Source: Bacillota bacterium (lineage in GTDB: Bacteria; Bacillota; Clostridia; Acetivibrionales; DSM-1351). From it: DNA of 37,970 bases. Positions 31,844 to 37,970 of this stretch are shown piece after piece. Below the pieces are notes generated by a model. The model was not told the origin of the DNA and did no database searches. It saw only the letters and a list, made by a program, of their open reading frames with translations. The translations under genes were made by a program, and so were the position numbers. Each line of letters begins with the position of its first letter. The first letter of the stretch is position 1. The stretch is taken from the NCBI GenBank assembly GCA_023398105.1, contig JAEWST010000032.1, positions 1 to 37,970 on the forward strand, read 5' to 3'.

Positions 31844-31981
31844 ACCTATATGTGAAATTAACTATATGATTTAGCTGTATTAATAGCGCAGTTAAGAGTA
31901 ATTAGTTGCTAAAGGGACTATTTATATAGTCTGAGGTTACATATTTGTTGTTATAGAAGACTATTTCAGGAGGAATACTTT

Positions 31982-32809
31982 TTGAAGGTTATAGGATTTA
32001 TTGGACCAAGTGGTACAGGCAAAAGCCATAGAGCTTCATGGGTTGCAAGAGAACATGGAACTGACTATATTATAGATGATGGATTACTGATTAAGGGCAA
32101 TCAGATAATTGCTGGAATTTCTGCTAAGAGAGAAAGTACTAAAATTGCTTCAATTAAGAGGGCACTTTTTACGGATAAGAAGCACACAGAAGATGTAGTT
32201 AATACACTTAAAAGATATAACACCCATGCATTATTGATTATTGGAACATCAGAGGGAATGGTTGAAACAATAGCTGAAAGGCTTGGAGTTGCACCAATTA
32301 CTGAAAAGGTATATATTACAGATGTTGCCAGTGAATATGAGATTAAACAAGCACTTTCTACAAGAAGAGAACAGGGCAAGCATGTTATACCTGTTCCTAC
32401 CTTTGAAATAAAAAAGGATTTTTCTGGCTATTTCTTAGATCCCCTTCAGATTTTCAGAAGAAAGGGAAAAGGTAGCTACCAGCTTGTAGGTGAAAAATCT
32501 GTTGTACGCCCTACCTTTAGCTATATGGGGAACTATACTATATCTGATTACACTATATATCAAATAGTAGAGCATGTAACCTCCAGTATTGAAGGTGTAT
32601 CAAAAATATCTAGATTCAGAGCTGAAAACAGACCTGATGGTATATATATAGAGATGGATTTAGTGCTAATCTATGGCTGTTTGATAAAACAGCTTTTAAG
32701 AGAAGTTCAAGAGAAGGTAAGCGAACAAATTGTTCACCTAACGGCACTAAACATTAAAAGGATGAATGTAGTTGCGAAGAGTTTGGTAATGGATAAAAAG
32801 CAGAATTAG
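31982..32809 (+). CDS. P-loop NTPase fused to an Asp23/Gls24-like domain
   Basis: A 275-residue protein. The N-terminus is a nucleotide-binding domain with Walker A GPSGTGKS (residues 8-15), then TDYIIDDGLLI (an Asp pair possibly serving as Walker B) and HALLIIGTSEGM. From about residue 170, VRPTFSYMGNYTISDYTIYQIVEHVTSSIEGVSKI followed by two strands resembles the Asp23/Gls24 fold, found in envelope-stress and membrane-associated small proteins. The role is unknown; it might couple nucleotide binding to an envelope function. The start is TTG at 31982 with AGGAGG 7 bp upstream. Flanked by two strong terminators, so probably monocistronic. Confidence 0.75.
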   Translation: MKVIGFIGPSGTGKSHRASWVAREHGTDYIIDDGLLIKGNQIIAGISAKRESTKIASIKRALFTDKKHTEDVVNTLKRYNTHALLIIGTSEGMVETIAERLGVAPITEKVYITDVASEYEIKQALSTRREQGKHVIPVPTFEIKKDFSGYFLDPLQIFRRKGKGSYQLVGEKSVVRPTFSYMGNYTISDYTIYQIVEHVTSSIEGVSKISRFRAENRPDGIYIEMDLVLIYGCLIKQLLREVQEKVSEQIVHLTALNIKRMNVVAKSLVMDKKQN

Positions 32810-32920
32810 AGGTTTACATCTATTGTGGGTTGTAATTAATAACTTCAACTTTTGGAATTAATATCTTCAACGATTGGAACATAAAAACTTCATATTTTAG
32901 TAAATAAACCGAGTAATTTC

Positions 32921-32969
32921 AATAGTTATAGGGATTTGATAAAATAAATCTCTATAACTATTTTTTTTA
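32921..32969 (+). terminator. Strong terminator after P-loop/Asp23 gene
   Basis: A 17-bp stem (32921-32937 with 32946-32962, one G-T wobble), loop of eight bases, followed by a run of Ts. It separates the housekeeping side from the polyketide cluster. Confidence 0.85.
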
Positions 32970-33060
32970 TTTAAACATAAATCGATAATAAAAAATACAT
33001 AATGCCTATACTAGGATATAACTGCCAAACTTCGTAAGAGGCTAATAATGATGTTAAAAA

Positions 33061-33096
33061 TCGTAGGTGTTAAACATATCAATGGAAAGTTGAGTA
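33061..33096 (+). repeat. Partial third copy of the intergenic repeat
   Basis: On the plus strand TAGGTGT, then about ten variable bases, then TATCAATGGAAAGTTG matches the region around the micro-ORF start of copies 1 and 2 (their minus strands). After ATGGAAAGT this copy has TGA, so the micro-ORF is cut to three codons. It ends in unrelated sequence with its own small hairpin. It looks like a decayed or divergent member. Confidence 0.5.
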
Positions 33097-33133
33097 ATTA
33101 ATTCAACACTTGAAAAAGTGCGATGCATAACGA

Positions 33134-33162
33134 TTGACAAATAATTACAATATATATATAAT
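33134..33162 (+). promoter_or_regulatory. Perfect consensus sigma-A promoter of the polyketide cluster
   Basis: TTGACA (33134-33139), exact 17-bp spacer, TATAAT (33157-33162). Transcription should start near 33169, giving a leader of about 135 bases before the hotdog gene. Such a full match suggests strong or repressor-controlled expression. Confidence 0.85.
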
Positions 33163-33305
33163 GGTAGTAAAATTTATTATTGATTGAATAAATGTTAATA
33201 TATAACAAAGCAGATTATCATGTTATTGCTATTCAATAAGCTACATAGGTTACTCGATGGAGTAGTGATGTAATATAAATAGTGTATGCAAGAGGAGATA
33301 AGGAC

Positions 33306-33752
33306 ATGGATATAACTAAAATTGCGTTTAATAATTTTATGAAAATAAAAAAAACCAATAAGGAAGAATATATTTTTGAGATACAGGATGAGCCACAATA
33401 CTTGAATCATTTGGAAACAGTTCATGCCAGTGTTCAGTTTGCTCTTGCAGAAGCGACGAGTGGTCAATATTTGATGAAGGTTTTCGAAGAATATACGGAA
33501 AAGGGGGTTATTCCAGTAGTAAGATCTGTTGAAGTTAAATATAAAAAGCCTGCCAGAGGGGCCATATTTTCTCATGCAACCATGAACGATAAAGATATAG
33601 AGAAGGTTAAAGATAATTTAAATGTCAAAGGACGTGCGCTGTTTGATGTTATTGTTAAAGTGTATGATTCAGATAATGAGGTTACAATGCTTTCAAAATT
33701 TACATGGTACATCCTAATTAATAAGTTAAATGAAAAAAACAATTTCTCTTAG
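33306..33752 (+). CDS. Hotdog-fold thioesterase-like protein (DUF4442 type)
   Basis: A 148-residue protein with a hotdog-fold pattern: LNHLETVHASVQFALAEATSGQYLM is the central helix region of thioesterase-like DUF4442 proteins, followed by strands VVRSVEVKYKKPARGAIFSHA and ALFDVIVKVYDSDNEVTMLSKFTWYI. Relatives act on acyl-CoA or acyl-ACP thioesters. As the first gene behind the cluster promoter it could release or edit acyl chains for the PKS downstream, which is inference from context. ATG 33306 has GAGGAG about 9 bp upstream. Confidence 0.7.
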   Translation: MDITKIAFNNFMKIKKTNKEEYIFEIQDEPQYLNHLETVHASVQFALAEATSGQYLMKVFEEYTEKGVIPVVRSVEVKYKKPARGAIFSHATMNDKDIEKVKDNLNVKGRALFDVIVKVYDSDNEVTMLSKFTWYILINKLNEKNNFS

Positions 33753-33786
33753 GAGAGTTCGTAATGGTAGCAGAACCAATACTTAC

Positions 33787-34046
33787 AGTAAAGAATTCGG
33801 GAAAATATTAGGAATTAAGAGATGGAAGAATTAAAGCAGGAATGCTGGTGCATATCTTGGTTTTAAACAGGCTATGGTAAAGAAACGAAAATCTAGGTGT
33901 TTGCTACTAAAACATGATTTCTATCTAGGAAACAGAAGGTACTACTTTATGTCAGAGTACAAAAATGCTTGAGTTCCATAAAAAAATTAGGTTTTAGTTT
34001 AAATCAAGTAATTTTGGAAATTATTCAAAATTGTACGAAAGCATAG
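33787..34046 (+). pseudogene. Decayed HTH regulator, possibly MerR-like
   Basis: No intact ORF, but fragments in neighbouring frames resemble a MerR-type regulator in order: YSKEFGKILGIK (from about 33784), an in-frame TAA at about 33832, then LLLKHDFYLGNRRYYFMSEYKNA (to 33969), then after a frameshift near 33970 LSSIKKLGFSLNQVILEI (to 34046). RRYY followed about 15 residues later by LGFSL is typical of MerR proteins. The first part is weak, and spacing is about ten residues too long. AGGAGAG before ATG 33764 could be its old ribosome site. The remaining 33753-34109 shows nothing else. Confidence 0.3.
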
Positions 34047-34109
34047 AATTTATATAAAGCTTGAATTAATTTAGTGCCTTAAGCACAATGAGAGGAATGT
34101 GATGCCAAT

Positions 34110-35471
34110 ATGAAAATACTGCTGATACAACCAAAAGCTCATAAACTTATTAAAGGGATGGGTACAAGGTTTAAGCTCCCACCATGGTCGCTTTGTGCAG
34201 TCGCTGGAGTAATACCAAGAGAGCATGAAGTCTCAATTGTAGATGAGATGTTTGAGGAAATAAACTTTGATGAAAAAGTTGACCTGGTAGGTATTACAGG
34301 GACAACATCTGCAATAAAGCGGGGATATGAGGTTGCGGACGAGTTTCGTAGGAGAGGAATTAAAGTAGTAATGGGAGGAATTCATGTATCTGCGGTGCCA
34401 GAAGAAGCCTTGGAACACTGTGATACAGTTGCAGTAGGCGAAGCAGAACTGATTTGGGAAGATATCGTTAAGGATGCTTTGAAAGGCAATCTAAATAAAA
34501 CATATACGTCAGATGTCTTTTTTGATATGAAGGAATTGCCCAAGCCACGGCTTGATTTGATAAAGTATCCTGAAAAGTATACCGTATATCAATATGTTCA
34601 AACAACACGAGGATGTCCTTTTAATTGTGAGTTCTGTTCAGCTACAAAATTCTCGGGCAACAAGTATCGCAATCGTCCTATCGATGAAGTTATTGAAGAA
34701 GTTAAAACTCTTGACAGATCAAAGCCAATATTCTTTGTTGATGACCATATCGGAGTAAACCCTAAGTATACAAATGAATTATTTGAAAAGCTTGTTCCAC
34801 TTAAGGTTAAATGGGCAAGTCAAACAGGTGTAAAAACTGCTAGTAGGGAAGGCTTCATGGAGCTTGCAAGTAAAAGTGGATGTATATTCATGTTTATCGG
34901 ATTTGAGTCAATCAATGAAGATAGCTTGAAGCAGTCAAATAAAAACCAAAACAATCCCAAAGAATATAGAAAAATTATTAAACGGGCTCATGATAATAAG
35001 ATTCTCATTCAGGGAGCTTTTGTAATCGGACTGGATCAGGACAAGGCTGATGTCTTCAAAAGATTGCATAAATTTATTGATAAAATGAAATTTGATTGTA
35101 TACAGTTTAATATACCTTATCCTTATGTAGGAACACAACTACGTGAACGATTAATAAAAGAAAACAGAATCACAAGTCATGATTATGATAACTATATACT
35201 TGATGGAGTTAACTTCATACCTAAAGGAATGACCCAGGAACAACTGTTTCAAGGGTACCGATGGTTATATCAAAAAAACTCGTCAATTTGGACTTTGTTT
35301 AAAAGAAGTTTCAGAAAGATACTTCAAGGACAGTTATTTAATAGTATATTTGCATTTAAGATAAATCTTGGAACAAGACGCGGATTTAAAATAATGAAAA
35401 AATATAGCGAGAAGTATAACCCAATTAAATATTCTGAGGCAAATACTGCCAGTAATAAAGTTGTAGTCTAG
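34110..35471 (+). CDS. B12-binding-type radical SAM protein
   Basis: A 453-residue radical SAM enzyme. An N-terminal cobalamin-binding-type Rossmann domain (about 1-140: KILLIQPKAHKL, LPPWSLCAVAGVIP, VDLVGITGTTSAI, VVMGGIHVSAVPEEAL, VAVGEAE) is followed by the radical SAM barrel with Cys169-x3-Cys173-x2-Cys176 for the 4Fe-4S cluster. The DxHxxG cobalamin motif is not evident, so B12 may not be bound. Relatives methylate or rearrange unactivated carbons, often in natural-product pathways; position between a thioesterase-like gene and a PKS suggests polyketide tailoring. ATG 34110 has AGAGG about 14 bp upstream, rather far; the family-like start MKILLIQPKAHK supports it. Confidence 0.85.
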   Translation: MKILLIQPKAHKLIKGMGTRFKLPPWSLCAVAGVIPREHEVSIVDEMFEEINFDEKVDLVGITGTTSAIKRGYEVADEFRRRGIKVVMGGIHVSAVPEEALEHCDTVAVGEAELIWEDIVKDALKGNLNKTYTSDVFFDMKELPKPRLDLIKYPEKYTVYQYVQTTRGCPFNCEFCSATKFSGNKYRNRPIDEVIEEVKTLDRSKPIFFVDDHIGVNPKYTNELFEKLVPLKVKWASQTGVKTASREGFMELASKSGCIFMFIGFESINEDSLKQSNKNQNNPKEYRKIIKRAHDNKILIQGAFVIGLDQDKADVFKRLHKFIDKMKFDCIQFNIPYPYVGTQLRERLIKENRITSHDYDNYILDGVNFIPKGMTQEQLFQGYRWLYQKNSSIWTLFKRSFRKILQGQLFNSIFAFKINLGTRRGFKIMKKYSEKYNPIKYSEANTASNKVVV

Positions 35472-35676
35472 TACCATACATAAAATTGTCAATTGAAAGT
35501 AATGTCTAAGGAAGTGTCTTTATACTCAAACCATAAGGATAGTTTTCCACAAATGTGTATTTCCCACACAATAAAAAATTAAATTACCTCGAGAATAAAT
35601 TTATTTTTTAATTGACACAACTGAAAGAATCTATTATTAAAGGATGGCAATTGCTTAAAGGGGGTAATTTTGAACT
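35472..35676. other. Intergenic region before the PKS gene
   Basis: AT-rich spacer of 205 bp. It holds a possible promoter (35612-35640) and AAAGGGGG as the ribosome site about 11 bp before the ATG at 35677. No terminator is evident after the radical SAM gene, so read-through is possible. Confidence 0.45.
35612..35640 (+). promoter_or_regulatory. Possible promoter for the PKS gene
   Basis: Perfect TTGACA (35612-35617), 17-bp spacer, TATTAA (35635-35640), the last only four of six to consensus. Confidence 0.35.
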
Positions 35677-37970
35677 ATGGATACACATCAGAATCTTGTA
35701 GAAATGCTTGAAGCACTAAAATATGTGAGTGATAAAGGTATTACTCACATATATGGTGATGATGAAGAAATTTATATTTCATATAAAGATTTATATAATA
35801 ATGCTTTAAATATACTATATAACCTTCAAAGCATAGGTATGCAAAAGGGCGATGAACTGATTTTTCAAATTAACGATAATGTCACTTACTTGAATGTTTT
35901 TTGGGGATGTCTCTTGGGCGGAATTATTCCAATTCCTATTTCAGTTGGAAATAACGATGAGCATAGGGCTAAAGTGTTAAAAATATGGACTGTTCTCAAT
36001 AATCCACATATAGTCATCGAAGAAAAAATTCTTTCTAATTTGGGAAAGCTTGCACAAAGCATCGGTAAGCAAGATTTATTTGAGGTAATAGAAAAAAAGA
36101 AAATATGTCTTGAAGAGATTTATAAACTAAAAGGTGACGGGAGAGTATACAATCCGAAATCTGAAGACATCGCATTTGTTCAATTTTCATCAGGTTCTAC
36201 AGGCGACCCCAAAGGAGTTATCCTAACACATGAAAATCTAGTAACAAATATTGATGGTATGACATATTCTTGCAGTGCAAATAAAGAGGATTCGTTTTTG
36301 AGCTGGGTGCCGCTTACACATGATTTGGGAATGATAGGATACCATTTGTGGCCACTTTATTTGGGGGTAAACCATTTTATTATGACTACCACCCTTTTTA
36401 TACGTCGACCTGTCATATGGATGAAAAAGGCTCACCAACATAAAGCTACTATGCTTTCATCACCTAACTTTGGGTATGCTTATTTTCTCAATCATTTTGA
36501 ACCCTATATGGGATTAGAATGGGATTTGTCTAATATTCGAATCATTTTTAATGGTGCAGAGCCAATTTCAGTAGAACTTTGTGATAAATTTCTAAATACA
36601 TTAAAAGAATTCGGGTTAAAAAGAGAATCTATGCTTACCGCGTATGGTCTTGCTGAGGCGAGCATTGGGGTGGCTTTTCCGGAACTTGGGAAAGTATATG
36701 AAAAAATTAGTGTAAACAGATATTCGCTTAATATAGGACAAATAGTTGAGGAAGCTGATGGAGTCACGGGGAATGATATTATAGAATTTGCTGTAGAAGG
36801 ATATCCTATCAAGCATTGCTCCATCAGAATATGTGATAAGGAACACAAAGAGTTAAAGCAGATGACAGTGGGATATGTACATATAGGCGGAAAGAATGTT
36901 ACTCAAGGCTATTATAATAACAAAGAAGCCAGCGATTCATTGATAACCTCCGATGGTTGGGTCAATACTGGTGATCTTGGATTTATCAATACAAAGGGAC
37001 AGCTTATAATTACAGGAAGAGCAAAGGATATAATATTTGTTAGAGGACAGAATTTCTATCCACATGACTTAGAACGGCTGGCTTTTGATGTGGAAGGGGT
37101 TGAAACTGGAAAGATTGCAGTTTGTGGTGTATATGATAAGGAGAGCTTCAATGAGGAAATAATCGCTTTCGTCTTATTTAAAAGAAAAGTAGAGGAATTT
37201 GTACCCATAGCTGTAACGGTTAAGAATATTATAAACGAAAAAATAGGGCTTCAATTAAAGCATGTTATACCGGTAAAAGATATTCCAAAAACGACAAGTG
37301 GAAAGGTGCAAAGATATAAGCTTGCGGAGCAATTCCAGAAGGGAGCTTATGACAGCAGCATTGAGAAGCTGGCACAGCTTTTTGCAGAAAATGTGGAATG
37401 TGCTGAGATGAACTCTGAGAAGGCAGACGATAGTAAAACGGAAAATTCTGACAAGGATGCATTGAGCATACAAAACTGGCTTGTTAAAAAAATCGCAGTG
37501 GTAAAAAACCTTATGATTAAACAGATCGGACTGGAAGAGTCGTTTTCCAGCTTTGGGCTCGACTCTGTTAAAATTATCAGAATAGCATCTGAACTAAGTG
37601 ATTGGCTGAATAGGGAGGTCTCACCAACTTTAATATATGATTATGTAACGATAAAGAAATTATCTCAATATTTAGCTGGAGAACAACCCATAAAGAATCA
37701 TCAGGCAAATGTACAGGGGCAGCCTGACCCATCTGAAGTTATGGAGGGAATTGCGATTGTAGGTATTGGTTGTCGGTTTCCGAAAGCTTCAAATCCGGAA
37801 GAGTTTTGGAGTTTACTGGTGGAGGGCACAAATGCTGTCACTGAAATACCGGAGGATAGAAATTTATACAGCAGTGAAAATCTATCCTCAGTTGAATGGC
37901 CAAAGTGGGGAGGATTTATAGATAAAGTTGATGAATTTGATCCTCTTTTCTTTGGGATTTCTCCACGTGA
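35677..37970 (+). CDS. Polyketide synthase: acyl-AMP ligase - ACP - KS (cut by window end)
   Basis: An open frame of 764 codons that continues beyond the window. Residues about 10-570 are an acyl/aryl-AMP ligase: FSSGSTGDPKGVILTHEN (about 170-187, ATP-binding loop), TAYGLAEASIG, GWVNTGDLG, GRAKDIIFVRGQNFYPHDLE and PKTTSGK with the catalytic Lys543. Residues about 600-680 are an acyl carrier protein with FGLDS, the phosphopantetheine Ser630. From about 690 a ketosynthase starts (IAIVGIGCRFPKASNPEEFW, then FDPLFFGISPRE at the edge); its active Cys is outside. This layout fits a fatty-acyl-AMP-ligase loading unit, which activates a free acid and hands it to the first module. Chain and product are unknown. 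Start ATG 35677 after AAAGGGGG. Confidence 0.92.
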   Translation, partial: MDTHQNLVEMLEALKYVSDKGITHIYGDDEEIYISYKDLYNNALNILYNLQSIGMQKGDELIFQINDNVTYLNVFWGCLLGGIIPIPISVGNNDEHRAKVLKIWTVLNNPHIVIEEKILSNLGKLAQSIGKQDLFEVIEKKKICLEEIYKLKGDGRVYNPKSEDIAFVQFSSGSTGDPKGVILTHENLVTNIDGMTYSCSANKEDSFLSWVPLTHDLGMIGYHLWPLYLGVNHFIMTTTLFIRRPVIWMKKAHQHKATMLSSPNFGYAYFLNHFEPYMGLEWDLSNIRIIFNGAEPISVELCDKFLNTLKEFGLKRESMLTAYGLAEASIGVAFPELGKVYEKISVNRYSLNIGQIVEEADGVTGNDIIEFAVEGYPIKHCSIRICDKEHKELKQMTVGYVHIGGKNVTQGYYNNKEASDSLITSDGWVNTGDLGFINTKGQLIITGRAKDIIFVRGQNFYPHDLERLAFDVEGVETGKIAVCGVYDKESFNEEIIAFVLFKRKVEEFVPIAVTVKNIINEKIGLQLKHVIPVKDIPKTTSGKVQRYKLAEQFQKGAYDSSIEKLAQLFAENVECAEMNSEKADDSKTENSDKDALSIQNWLVKKIAVVKNLMIKQIGLEESFSSFGLDSVKIIRIASELSDWLNREVSPTLIYDYVTIKKLSQYLAGEQPIKNHQANVQGQPDPSEVMEGIAIVGIGCRFPKASNPEEFWSLLVEGTNAVTEIPEDRNLYSSENLSSVEWPKWGGFIDKVDEFDPLFFGISPR

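Larger units (their letters stand above)
31525..31981. other. Intergenic region holding a candidate small RNA
   Basis: Between ytxC and the P-loop/Asp23 gene. It holds a near-consensus promoter (31574-31602), an imperfect 14-bp stem (about 31676-31717) and a strong terminator (31817-31843). After the terminator about 138 bases lead to the next gene, with AGGAGG but no clear promoter. No ORF of credible length is seen on the plus strand. Confidence 0.55.
32810..33305. other. Intergenic region before the polyketide cluster
   Basis: Contains a terminator for the P-loop/Asp23 gene (32921-32969), a fragment of the intergenic repeat (33061-33096), a small CACTT-GAAA-AAGTG hairpin just after it (33107-33120) and a perfect sigma-A promoter (33134-33162) with a leader of about 135 bases. 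No gene is supported. Confidence 0.6.

Noticed and set aside
36504..36848. Minus-strand 114-codon frame in the PKS region
   Set aside because: Lies opposite the conserved AMP-ligase domain of the open PKS frame that runs to the window end.
35677..37970. NRPS adenylation domain instead of an acyl-AMP ligase
   Set aside because: No condensation domain is present, the binding-pocket region and RGQNFYPHDLE motif look like fatty-acyl-AMP ligases, and it is followed by ACP and a ketosynthase.
1..37970. CRISPR array, tRNA, rRNA, prophage or intact insertion sequence
   Set aside because: No regularly spaced repeat, no tRNA T-loop pattern in a plausible fold, no rRNA sequence and no transposase or integrase frame were found.

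Overview
The window is low-GC DNA from an endospore-forming clostridium. An alpha/beta-type small acid-soluble spore protein, a YtxC sporulation protein, clostridial versions of HflX, YabE, Asp23 and GME-fold proteins, and many AAAGGAG-type ribosome sites all point that way. The mix of housekeeping genes with a polyketide synthase would fit the cellulolytic Ruminiclostridium group, but that placement is an inference.

Layout. (1) 1-307: intergenic DNA with a 159-bp repeated element. (2) 308-3093: a two-gene restriction-modification system, a C5-cytosine methyltransferase with a very large helical insert and an HNH nuclease. (3) 3394-5359: a secreted Amidase_6-type protein and a small membrane-anchored protein behind a good sigma-A promoter. 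(4) 5612-6658, minus: a DUF2600/YtpB-like large terpene synthase. (5) 6962-12833: metG, tatD, a coiled-coil membrane protein, yabE (DUF348-G5-3D) and rsmA; this is the order known from Bacillus but without rnmV. (6) 12939-14807, minus: a KimA-like potassium importer. (7) 15032-24006: an uncharacterised clostridial protein, zapA, a PGM-like metalloenzyme, a U32 (RlhA-like) protein, dut, hflX and a Nudix protein. (8) 24363-26254: yigZ and yebC, separated by the second copy of the repeat. (9) 26414-29248, minus: five small or membrane proteins (YvyF-like, TM1266-like, AI-2E family, SASP, DUF378). (10) 29665-32809: a GME-fold protein, ytxC, a candidate small RNA and a P-loop/Asp23 fusion. (11) 33134-37970: the start of a polyketide cluster running off the window: a perfect consensus promoter, a hotdog protein, regulator debris, a B12-type radical SAM protein and a first PKS protein (acyl-AMP ligase, ACP, then KS cut by the window end).

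Most notable. The HflX protein carries a complete JAMM/MPN+ metal-site signature (E50, H93-x-H95, S103, D106) in its N-terminal extension, and its only well-placed start is an ATT codon. The repeat at 94-252 recurs at 25210-25388, about 92 percent identical over its 122-bp core, with a conserved 11-codon micro-ORF on the minus strand; a fragment of it lies just before the polyketide cluster. No tRNA, rRNA, CRISPR array or intact insertion sequence was seen.
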